Part shown: one piece after another, positions 11,686 through 20,567 of the stretch
Numbering within the stretch: the first letter of the stretch is position 1
Layout: each line of letters starts with the position of its first letter
Source of the DNA: Culex pipiens pallens
Lineage: Eukaryota > Arthropoda > Insecta > Diptera > Culicidae
Assembly (NCBI RefSeq): GCF_016801865.2
Contig: NC_068938.1
Span: forward strand, 62,692,069 to 62,756,068
Direction of reading: 5' to 3'
Length of the DNA stretch: 64,000 nt
Notes under the pieces: model-generated
Database searches by the model: none
Seen by the model: the letters and a program-made list of their open reading frames with translations, nothing else
What the model was told of the DNA's origin: nothing
Position numbers and translations under genes: made by a program

Positions 11686-12582
11686 ATGTCTAACCTGTGT
11701 GTGAAATGTGCTAACGCGATCAAAGGGGAATCGGTTCGCTGTGAAGGATTTTGCTCGTGCGAGGTATGTCTGCGGTGCTCTGGAATGAGCGCTGCCATGC
11801 TGACATCGATGCAGGCCAATGCACACTGCATTTGGATCTGCACGGCCTGCAAAAACATGCTCGCAAAGGCCCGTTTTTCCAACGCAATGGTCTCCGCAGA
11901 CATAGCCAACAACGCCATCGTTGAGTCTCTTAAGACGGAGATCAAAGACGGTATTCTCGCAGAAATTCGTACAGAATTTCAGGAGAATTTCAAAAAAATA
12001 ACCGCAGCACAGAACGCAGGACAGAAACAGTTTTTGGGCCCTGCGCCAGGAAAACGGCAACGAGATGAAAACGATCAAAGCAGCGAAATCTCTGCGAAGC
12101 GCGTTGTTCCTTACACGCAGGGTGCAACAGAGTGCAATGAGAATGAAGCTGCAATGTTCTCATCGTCGTCCACCATGGAATCAACAGAACCGCTGTTTTG
12201 GCTGTACATGAGGGGATTCCGCCCAGACGTCACCGAAGAGACAATCTCGCAGTGGGTCCAGCAAAAGCTCGAAACCGACGCCGTCAAAGTCCGGAAGTTA
12301 GTACCCAGGGGAAGGGACATCAGGGAGCTGAGTTTTGTCTCCTTCAGGGTAGGCATGCCGCTTGCTCTCAAGGACAGAGCGCTTTGTAGTGATACTTGGC
12401 CACGTGTGGTTAAGTGTCGGGAGTTTGAAGACAGGTCGCAACAGGGGTTCGACCCTGCTATCCAACAGGTGCCGGAAACGCAGAATGCCCCTGTCAACCC
12501 GTCTCCTCCCCAACTCATCAATCCGGCCCTCTCCGAAGAACCTCAGCTGAACCCAGCGGCTCCCCCGGCGAATCTCAACTGA
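11686..12582 (+). CDS. LINE ORF1 protein, PHD-like finger plus RRM-like region
   Basis: This 298-residue protein is the putative RNA-binding chaperone of the LINE ribonucleoprotein. Near the N-terminus C5, C8, C19, C23, C28, C31, C52 and C55 with W50 form a PHD-like zinc finger ending in the typical WICTAC pattern. Residues about 170-245 (LYMRGF, then ELSFVSFRV) look like an RRM fold, which would bind RNA. A basic stretch with KRQRDE lies near 124, and the last 45 residues are rich in proline and asparagine. ORF2 begins 70 bases downstream in another frame, so it needs reinitiation or a similar mechanism. No stop or frameshift breaks the frame. PHD-bearing ORF1 proteins are known from CR1-group LINEs; the finger's function here is inferred. 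Confidence 0.82.
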   Translation: MSNLCVKCANAIKGESVRCEGFCSCEVCLRCSGMSAAMLTSMQANAHCIWICTACKNMLAKARFSNAMVSADIANNAIVESLKTEIKDGILAEIRTEFQENFKKITAAQNAGQKQFLGPAPGKRQRDENDQSSEISAKRVVPYTQGATECNENEAAMFSSSSTMESTEPLFWLYMRGFRPDVTEETISQWVQQKLETDAVKVRKLVPRGRDIRELSFVSFRVGMPLALKDRALCSDTWPRVVKCREFEDRSQQGFDPAIQQVPETQNAPVNPSPPQLINPALSEEPQLNPAAPPANLN

Positions 12583-12652
12583 AGACTCCAGTCACATCGC
12601 CTCCCCGCGACTTGACGCAGCCCATGTCTGTGTAGTCGATGGGGAACCCACG

Positions 12653-15580
12653 ATGATCACCGAAGATCCTGAACCGAACGTACCGTTACCAGACGCCACA
12701 ACCACCCCTCTCCCAGATGTTGGTCCTTTCACGCTGTACTACCAGAATGTACGTGGGCTGCGAACTAAGACAAACACCCTCCAGAAAGCGCTTAGCTCAT
12801 GCGATTACGATGTGATCGCCTTCACAGAAACCTGGCTTCGTGACGACATTTTAGACTCTGAGCTATCTCTTGACTACAGTTTCTACCGTAAAGACCGTAA
12901 CCAAAACACGAGCGACTTGCAACGTGGGGGCGGCGTGTTGATTGCCATAAAAAACTCGGACCTCATACACTGCAAACCTGTTGTTCTACCCGACTGTGAA
13001 ACCCTGGAACAAGTCGTTGTACGAGTTACCCTACCCTCTCACTCAATTTACATTTGCTGCACCTACATTCGGCCAGGATCTTCGCCTGACGTTTATCGAA
13101 AGCACTCCGCTTCCGTCCAGAAAATCTGTGATATGGCGAGTAGTTCGGATACCATCGTAGTTGTAGGCGATTACAATCTGCCTCACCTCAACTGGTCTTT
13201 CGATTTGGACATCAACGGATACCTGCCAACAAACGCATCTGCTGAGCAAGAAATTGCTTTCGTAGAGTCTATGCTTGCAACTGGGATACAGCAAATCTTC
13301 AACCTGCCGAACTGCAACCGAAGACTTCTGGACCTGGTGTTTGTAAGTGATGCACGTACTGTTGGTCTCATTGAGCCACCCACACCAATTTTAAAACTTG
13401 ACCCGCATCACCGACCATGTGTTTTAATATTTGACGACGCTGTGACTACTGTACCAGAATCTACCGAAAGCTTAACTTACGACTTCACTCGTTGTGACTT
13501 TGAAGCGGTTAACCTCGCACTTTCACAAATTAACTGGACTGGCATACTTGCGCACTGCTCACTGGATGAAGCAGTTTCCCGTTTTTACGATGCACTATTC
13601 GACGTTATCCAACTCCACACGCCGCTGAGACGACTACATCCTCCATCGAACCGTAAGCCTTGGTGGAACGCTACACTTCGAAATCTACGAAACCGACTCA
13701 GGAAAGCAAGGACCCGACTCCACAAGCGACGCTGTCAACCAAATATAGCAGAAGTGCGTGAATTGGAAGAGCTCTACGAATCCCAACAAAATGCAGCTTT
13801 TAGTGAGTACATTCATCGCATCGAAACAGACGTTAAGCAAAACCCTCGCTCTTTCTGGACATTCCTGAAGAGTAGAAAAAAAGGCAGTGGGATTCCAACT
13901 GAAATCTCGAACGGATGCGTAGAGGCGAACTCTGTGGAAGAGCAAGCCAGCTTATTTGCTGACTTTTTCAGCGGGGTTTACTCTACCTCTCTCCCTGCAC
14001 CGTGCAATGAAGTTGTAGATCACATACCAACTCATGATTTGCATCTGCCAGTAGTACATTTCTCGATAGAAGATGTATTAAGAGCCCTTGATGATGTTGA
14101 TGTTACTAAAGGTCCCGGCCCGGACAGTATCCATCCATCTTTCTTGAAAAACTGTGCGGCTTCTCTCGCTCTTCCCACAACTATCATTTTCAACCGCTCG
14201 CTCGCAGAATCCACATTTCCCACTGCTTGGAAATTGGCTAGTATTACGCCAATACATAAAGCCGGCAACGTTCACAAAGTCGAGAACTACCGAGGAATTT
14301 CAATTTTGAGCGGTTTTGCTAAACTGTTTGAACACCTGGTACATGGAGCACTTTATCCAGTATTGAAGCCAATCATCGCCAACGAACAACACGGGTTTGT
14401 TAAGCGACGGTCAACAACGTCCAACCTTCTCCTCTTCACTTCAACACTCTTGACGAACATTGAAAAAGGCCAACAAATTGACGCTGTTTACGTGGATCTA
14501 TCTAAAGCCTTCGATAAGGTACCGCATGCTCTCTTACTGGAGAAACTGAGACGCTATGGCCTTCCAGAATGGATCGTCCGATGGATTCATTCATACCTTG
14601 CCGATCGCAAAGCCTTCGTCAAAGTAAGATGCACTTCCTCTCATCTCCTCGCAATTCCTTCCGGAGTCCCGCAAGGCAGCGTGATTGGACCCTTACTTTT
14701 CATTTTGTTCGTGAACGACCTGTGCAGTGTCCTCGAGTCGGACAAGCTGATGTACGCAGACGACCTGAAAGTGTTCCGATCAGTTAGCTCGCCTCTCGAC
14801 AGCTGTGCACTCCAGCAAGACATCGATCGCCTGTTACGCTGGTGCACTGCAAACGGAATGGAGGTCAACGTACAAAAATGCAAAATCATAAGCTTCACGC
14901 GCAAACGAACACCTCTCTTGAGTAGCTACAGGATGGGCCAAAACGAACTTGAACGGGTGAACACTATCAAGGACCTGGGTGTGACGATCGACAGCAAAGC
15001 GTGCTTCAACGAACATATTGCACTGACAACAGCGAAAGCTTTTGCCACCCTCGGATTTCTTCGTCGAAATGCAGCTGACTTTGTGGATCTGTTCGCGCTT
15101 AAAACAATCTATTGTTCGCTAGTTCGGAGTCAACTAGAGTACGCCGTCCAAGTATGGGCACCTTACTACGCCGTGCAAGCTGAAAGGATCGAGCGGATTC
15201 AGCGAGCTTTCACCAGATTTGCTGTGCGACGCCTGCCATGGGTGCGGCCTCAAGGACTCTCCTCGTACGATGACAACTGTGAGCGGCTTAAACTCCCTAC
15301 GCTGGCATCACGACGAGTTCTACTACAGCGAATTTATGTATTCGACTTGTTGTCGTGCAATATTGACTGCCCTACCCTTCGCGATAAAATCACCCTACAC
15401 ATCCCAGCTCGTAATCTGCGCAACCCTGCTCCGTTTCTTGAAGTTCCTGGCCATCGTACGAACTACGGTTATTATAGTCCCCTTAGTGCTTGCTGTCGAG
15501 TGTTTAATGATGTAGCAGATGTGTTTGTGTTTGGAATGTCAAAATGTGTATTTAAAAATAGGATTAAAAATAGGACATAA
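12653..15580 (+). CDS. LINE ORF2 polyprotein, endonuclease and reverse transcriptase
   Basis: 975 residues, uninterrupted. Residues about 26-260 form an APE-type endonuclease: N32 in YYQNVRGL, E59 in TETWL, D173 and N175 in VVVGDYNLPHLNW, and LDLVF near 226. The usual SDH end motif is here LDPHHRP (249-255), with histidines at 252-253 but no serine. Residues about 525-770 are the reverse transcriptase: LASITPIHKAG, D615 in VDLSKAFDKVPH, SGVPQGSVIGPLLF, and the YADD active site at 701-704. A C-terminal region with SQLEYAVQVWAPY follows. There is no RNase H domain. It would nick target DNA and copy the LINE RNA onto it in the nucleus. The first methionine gives 25 residues before the endonuclease fold; no better start is visible. 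Confidence 0.92.
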   Translation: MITEDPEPNVPLPDATTTPLPDVGPFTLYYQNVRGLRTKTNTLQKALSSCDYDVIAFTETWLRDDILDSELSLDYSFYRKDRNQNTSDLQRGGGVLIAIKNSDLIHCKPVVLPDCETLEQVVVRVTLPSHSIYICCTYIRPGSSPDVYRKHSASVQKICDMASSSDTIVVVGDYNLPHLNWSFDLDINGYLPTNASAEQEIAFVESMLATGIQQIFNLPNCNRRLLDLVFVSDARTVGLIEPPTPILKLDPHHRPCVLIFDDAVTTVPESTESLTYDFTRCDFEAVNLALSQINWTGILAHCSLDEAVSRFYDALFDVIQLHTPLRRLHPPSNRKPWWNATLRNLRNRLRKARTRLHKRRCQPNIAEVRELEELYESQQNAAFSEYIHRIETDVKQNPRSFWTFLKSRKKGSGIPTEISNGCVEANSVEEQASLFADFFSGVYSTSLPAPCNEVVDHIPTHDLHLPVVHFSIEDVLRALDDVDVTKGPGPDSIHPSFLKNCAASLALPTTIIFNRSLAESTFPTAWKLASITPIHKAGNVHKVENYRGISILSGFAKLFEHLVHGALYPVLKPIIANEQHGFVKRRSTTSNLLLFTSTLLTNIEKGQQIDAVYVDLSKAFDKVPHALLLEKLRRYGLPEWIVRWIHSYLADRKAFVKVRCTSSHLLAIPSGVPQGSVIGPLLFILFVNDLCSVLESDKLMYADDLKVFRSVSSPLDSCALQQDIDRLLRWCTANGMEVNVQKCKIISFTRKRTPLLSSYRMGQNELERVNTIKDLGVTIDSKACFNEHIALTTAKAFATLGFLRRNAADFVDLFALKTIYCSLVRSQLEYAVQVWAPYYAVQAERIERIQRAFTRFAVRRLPWVRPQGLSSYDDNCERLKLPTLASRRVLLQRIYVFDLLSCNIDCPTLRDKITLHIPARNLRNPAPFLEVPGHRTNYGYYSPLSACCRVFNDVADVFVFGMSKCVFKNRIKNRT

Positions 15581-15639
15581 GTTGTAGTCTGTGCGGCGAG
15601 TGCCGAAGATGAAATAAATAAATAAATAAAAAAATAAAA
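15581..15639 (+). repeat. LINE 3' end with (AATA)n-type tail
   Basis: A short 3' UTR follows the ORF2 stop and runs into GATGAAATAAATAAATAAAT and further A/T repeats. Such simple repeats at the 3' end are typical products of target-primed reverse transcription. Confidence 0.7.
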
Positions 15640-18017
15640 AAAGAAAAAGTTTCTGTGAACAATCTACTCAAGTAATATATCAAAGTTGCTTGGAACCCAT
15701 TTTACATTACGAGAAAAATAAAACCAAATATTTAAAAATAAAACATTAAAAAAATCTTTCAGCTGTTTTTAGGTAAGCAAGATACGTTTTGAAGGAATTT
15801 ATGGTTAGGATATTGTCTCCTCCGTGTTGGAGCCTGACAGACCTCTGCGGTGGTAGTTTGAAAAATGTTTCGCCTGAGCTGGAACCCTTTGAGAAAGTAG
15901 TCAGATTGCAATCTATACATCTATGCATTACAAGAATAATTGAATAAAATATTTTTTTGTTGTTATCTGATAAGCACAGTACATTTTGAAGGTATTTATA
16001 AATAAATGACCTTAAACATTGTTTTGATCATGATTAAATGTAACATTAAATAATCTAATCTACGGTAATATCAAAAGTGCTTGAATCCATACCTTTAGCT
16101 ACTTTAAATACAATTTGAAGAGAAAATTAATTTGACATATATTAGAAATCGAATATAGCGGAACGGCATTTATTTCAATTTATATATTTTATTTTTATTG
16201 CAACAATTTACCACATGATTTTGTTTTATTCATTAGAATAATATTTTCTGAACTATGTTTTGTTTCAAGATAAACAAAAATATTATTAAGTAGACACAAC
16301 AGAGAAAAAAAAAAACTATTCGGTAAAAACTATCGTTTGTTTGGTTAAAAGATCGCGTAAGTGAATATTAATAGAAAGTTCAAAATTTTTAATATAAAAG
16401 TTGAGAAATGTTGATACTACCATGCATTTACAGAACAAAATCGTTAAATCGGTAAAAAAAAAATTAAGAAAGCTTTTGTGGCAAGAATAAACAACATTTG
16501 ATTTTATTTTTTTATAAAAAAATGTATTTTGTGCAGCAAAGCACATTTTGAGGATTAATTGAATTATTTATTTTATTTTTGCAATTTGCTTCATTTATTG
16601 AGATTGCTTTTTAAGAAATCATCCTAAACTGAAATACGGACTATTTTTTATTTTATGAAAGTGTACTGGTACTGATGAAAACAAATTCTTTAAAAATATT
16701 ACTGATTTTGCATTTTAGTAATTTTTGCCATGATTTATTAACAGTTTCAAAATTAGTTAAAATGCGGTAATTTTTGATACAATGTTAAGCGGTATGTACA
16801 TCAGAAGGAACCGGTCAAGAAAAAAATCAAATGGGCAGCAGTAGAAGCGAAAGCAAGCCAGATAGGGTGAAGAAAAGCCCCAAGAAAACGCTCCCTTTCC
16901 TTTGTTCTGCTGTTCGTAAAGCCTTCCTTTCCTTCCGATCTCCATATTAGCCTTTATATAAAAAAAAGTTGTTTGTTTTAGCTGTACAGCTTGGTTGGGA
17001 ATAAATTACAGAAAAGTACAGATAAAAATATTGAAAATGAGGAAGGAATAAGCTTGCTTGTAGATCCATTTTGGGTGTTTTTGGGTATTAATTACAAACA
17101 TATACTTTTCGTCACGACTGCATTTAATATTAAAATCAGTTTATGTTTAACTTCAAGTCCCGTCTGGTGGATCAATCGGACGTGGCACTGGGCTGATCGA
17201 TTTGAACTCCGTGGCGGGCGCACATAAATTCAAAGTGTAAATTTGAGTAAAAACAATATCTGTGCCTGTCATAGTTTTTGTTTCAGATTTTTTTTTTTAA
17301 ATAAATTAAATAAATTACCACATTGTATATATTTTTAGAAATGTTTATTCTTTGTTTTATATGGTACACATGAATTTAAAACTTTAAAAACGCCAGGATT
17401 ATGCTTCATTTGTTATTTAAGTCAGCAACATGTTAGATTTTTGAATTTAGAACACATTGTTTTATATTTCATATTCACAAAATGATAATAAAGAAAAATA
17501 ATTTGATTCCATTTAATTCGAAATGTCTAAAAAAAAAAAAAAATTGCTTTTGAATTTGAATTATTATTTTTTTAAATCGTGTTGTGTTGTTTCAGCAATG
17601 TTTGTAAAATTTGCTTTTTAATTTTAAATTACATAAAATTTAAAGAAAATCAGGTAAACAATCACTAATCTCGTATTGCATAAAAAATTGATAAACCTGC
17701 GTTTATTTGAGAAATATTTGTGGTTTTTGTTTTTCTCCTCGTTTTTTTCTTTTTCTTATATTTTCAGGTGTTTTAAATTTTCAACCTCATCAGTGCATTC
17801 CATTTTCTACAACTCCTGCGATCGGATGTCAGTCTCTTGGACAACATAGATGAAACATTTCGAAGACTGCGCTTTCGTATTTAGATCAGCATGAAAACAA
17901 AGTCGAGGAACCCGACGAAAATCTTTTAGGAAATTTAAAAAAAAAACATTGATTGATTTAGCATTCATGCAATTTTTCTGTTAGGAATTATGATTGATAT
18001 TCGTCATCTTGAGAGTA
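15640..18017 (+). other. LTR-element interior, 3' half, non-coding
   Basis: Very AT-rich, with no frame beyond 80 codons. It contains a single isolated copy of the 53-bp minisatellite unit (15815-15866) followed by a sequence like that after the main array. A GC-richer island at 17155-17222 is of unknown origin. Confidence 0.6.
17738..17767 (+). other. Strong 3' splice-acceptor-like site
   Basis: A pyrimidine-rich run (CTCCTCGTTTTTTTCTTTTT) followed by TTATATTTTCAG resembles a good insect acceptor. Joined to the donor at 7331 it would link an ATG overlapping the PBS (7318) to a short frame of about 31 codons. The frame has no recognisable content. Confidence 0.35.
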
Positions 18018-18031
18018 GAAAAGAGGGAGAA
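18018..18031 (+). other. Polypurine tract
   Basis: GAAAAGAGGGAGAA directly abuts the TG of the 3' LTR, as expected for the plus-strand primer of an LTR retrotransposon. Confidence 0.8.
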
Positions 18032-18376
18032 TGTAGGGATTATGGGTTGCAGGATTGAATATGTAATAAATTATTAAATGAGTATTTATTATAACATTGA
18101 TATAATTCATAAATAATAGTTAAGAGCGCAACAAAAAGTGCGCACCTTCATGAATATTGCCTTGTTAGCTGATTGCGGATGGAGTGCGAGAGCGCGCTAG
18201 CGAGCTGCGAGAGAGAACAACAAGCGAGAAAACAACGAGATGCGCGCGGCTGGCGAAAGAGAGAATGAAGATTGTCAAATCAGTTTTGTGGTTAATTTCT
18301 GTGGAATAAGACGTGTTGTTTGTTAATTGCAAAATATCTGTGTTTTTATTATAAAAGAAAGTCCCCGATCACGACA
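18032..18376 (+). repeat. 3' LTR
   Basis: 345 bp, same start, end and length as the 5' LTR. I see no difference between them on reading. It is followed by GCGTG (18377-18381), the right copy of the target duplication. Confidence 0.88.
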
Positions 18377-18381
18377 GCGTG
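18377..18381 (+). repeat. 5-bp target-site duplication, right copy
   Basis: GCGTG, matching 6968-6972. Confidence 0.85.
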
Positions 18382-19370
18382 CTACCACTTTTCAAAGCGT
18401 TGAACTGGGCTTTTTTTTTAGCTGCTCACAAAGCTTCATTCAGGGTTCGAATTAAGAAAAAGAAAACATGTTGAAATAAAAAAGTATAACGAACGACATC
18501 GAAAATGCACGGCCCAATCTAAGATAATGCCGATTTAAGGCCAAGAACAACAACTCCGGGACTCCGGGCACTATGAACTGTGTGTGGCGCGCAAACGAAT
18601 CCGCTTCTTGGGTAAATGTTGAAATTTGAAGATCATATTTCGAGCTGCACTTCAACGGGACGGAGGCAGAACATCGTGAACGACAGACCTTAAGCAAATA
18701 AACATTTCGCGGCGTGCCGCAGAACGGAGAAGCGCCATTTTTTTACGATTTTCGAAAGAAAAAAAAAGTTCGGAGTAAATAAACGGTATTCCGGTATCGG
18801 ATTACTCGCGTTCCGAGGGAGTCATTGTTTGGTTATGACTGATTGGGGAGGATTTTGTGGGCGGGTTTGAACGATGTCAGCACTGCACGTCTTCGCGGAG
18901 TTCGTTGGAGGTCCGCCACTGGGCTAATCGATAAATGCTCCGGTCACCAAGGTGCACCATGTCCTAGGATGCCAACAGGTCGTGAAGGTCAACGAGGCAT
19001 TCCAGGGAATCGAAAGAAGCCAGAAATTCCTTTTCAAGGATGGAAGAATCTCAACAATTCAGTGATTTTCCATTTTTCTGGTCCTTGGGGTTAGACACTG
19101 CTGAAAGAACTGATTCTTCAGCAGTGCTTCACGTCCAACAGAAGCAACACACTTTTTCCAACTGTGTTCAGCACGCACTTTCTAATAAAAACATCAGCTT
19201 CCACTTCGTCAGCGACCAATCCCAACAAAAAAAAATCTCCCAAAAGAAACCGATTCCGAGAAGATCCTTCGGAATGTCCTTTGGGTTCGACATTTTCTCC
19301 AATCCCGCATGACAACTTGGGCTCCAATTGTCCAAAAGGCCCGGAAGCGTGGAAAGAAGCAAGCAGCGCC
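18382..19370. other. Non-coding DNA, no gene recognised
   Basis: Moderately GC host DNA flanking the LTR element. Overlapping frames of 80-112 codons on both strands (19040-19456) show no domain and shadow each other. Confidence 0.5.
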
Positions 19371-19696
19371 GTACCTAGGGGTTGGCGCGGTTGGCGACCG
19401 CCAAGGGCGCCAGCCCTTGGGGGGCGCCGAAATCGATGATTGTACAAAATTTTCATGTCAGCTATAACATCCTCATTAGATATTTGAAACAGAAAGGGCG
19501 CCGAATTATGAAATAGAATTACAAATAACTAAATAATTTGGTTTAAAATATCAAAAAAAATATATTTAGGGGCGCCAAAATCAATTGTATGAATATTTCT
19601 ATCGAAATGTTTTTTGAAAATTCATACCTATATTTATTTTTTCATCAAAGAAGGGGCGCTCAAGTGGCAGAAAGTTAAAGAAGTTCTAGTACCTAG
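19371..19696. repeat. GGGGCGCC-rich repeat flanked by 8-bp direct repeat
   Basis: GTACCTAG occurs at 19371-19378 and 19689-19696 around a 310-bp segment in which (G)GGGCGCC recurs at intervals of about 70-90 bp (near 19407, 19427, 19497, 19569 and 19653). An 8-bp duplication would suit a hAT-type insertion, but I see no matching terminal inverted repeats, so the duplication may be chance. Confidence 0.35.
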
Positions 19697-19921
19697 AGCT
19701 TCTCAAAATAAATACACGTTTAAGTTTGGACCGTTGTATAATGCAGTTTAAGTCATACCTTCCAGACTAAAAAAATGTAAAACTATACGTTATTTTCACG
19801 TTAATTTGGCTGTGAATCACAATCAGCCAAATTGAGAAAAAATAAGGTCATATTTTGAGCTTCTTTTAAATAGGAACTATTTTAACATTAAAATATAAAC
19901 CCTTCTTTTGAAATTTTTACG

Positions 19922-20567
19922 TTCTCGAGCAAGGGTCCTGATTGCTCAAAATCAACCACTCCATTCGCGAGCACAAATAGCAGGCGACGCGATACTGCCC
20001 TGATGAATTCCTACTGTTTGTCACTTTCACACCATTCGCTCCCGTACACTCTCTCTTCTACTCTCCTTCTCTCTCTGATCGGCTCAGTCTCCGAACGGCT
20101 CAGGCAGGCCGAACGTCACCGATCACTCTGAACTGAAAACATTTTTTCTCTGATGAGCTGCGTTATACTCATTGATTTGGGTTGCCTAAAATCAATGTTA
20201 TCAGTTAAATTGTGCATTCATTTTGATTTCATAACATTATAGACACCTTTCAAAGAAACTTCCACCAAGAAAAAATCAAATTGATGGCAAACTGAGGGCG
20301 TGAAGACAAAAAGACTGCCGAGCTGGCATTTTGTGAGAATGGCTCTTCGCTGAGCATGGTAGTGTGTGAGTGTCGTCGAGCGACGGAGTAGGCAAAAATT
20401 TTCACGATGTATTTGTTCGCTGAGTGAACAGTTCGGGCCACTCGCTGGCTGCTTGCGAGTATCATTCGCTCATGAATGCTAGCGGGTTAGAATAGGCGAC
20501 GAATGGATAGGCGATGAGTGAGTGGTTTCTGTTCATTGAACTGAAAATCAGGACCCTTGTTCTCGAG
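19922..20567. mobile_element. hAT-type MITE with 8-bp target duplication
   Basis: The element (19930-20559) starts CAAGGGTCCTGATT and ends AATCAGGACCCTTG, perfect 14-bp inverted termini. TTCTCGAG flanks it on both sides (19922-19929 and 20560-20567), the 8-bp duplication typical of hAT transposases. It is 630 bp long, contains CpG-rich GAGCG/CGCTC blocks and pyrimidine runs, and has no transposase frame, so it is non-autonomous. Confidence 0.85.

Larger units (their letters stand above)
10893..15639 (+). mobile_element. CR1/L2-like LINE nested in the LTR element, full length or nearly so
   Basis: The element has a long 5' leader, two open frames (ORF1 11686-12582 and ORF2 12653-15580) and a short 3' tail of AATAAATA-type repeats merging into A-rich sequence (15612-15641). 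Base composition changes from AT-rich flanks to balanced coding sequence. AAAGAAAAAGTT occurs at 10881-10892 and again at 15640-15651 and is a candidate target duplication that would put the 5' end at 10893, but A-rich matches can be chance. Clade assignment (CR1, L2 or a relative) rests on the ORF1 PHD-like finger and ORF2 motifs. Confidence 0.75.
6973..18376 (+). mobile_element. Non-coding LTR retrotransposon (LARD-like), complete
   Basis: Direct 345-bp repeats with TG...CA ends bound the element, and a 5-bp GCGTG duplication flanks it. A tRNA-type primer-binding site (TGGCACAGTCCGG, 7319-7331) follows the 5' LTR and a purine run (18018-18031) abuts the 3' LTR, which fixes the + orientation. 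Between them there is no gag, protease, reverse transcriptase or integrase frame. The only long frames belong to a nested LINE. Without the LINE the element is about 6.6 kb, which fits the class of large retrotransposon derivatives that borrow proteins from a relative. The interior holds two tandem-repeat arrays and a long hairpin. The LTRs appear identical, so insertion should be recent. Which autonomous family mobilises it cannot be told from this sequence. Confidence 0.85.
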
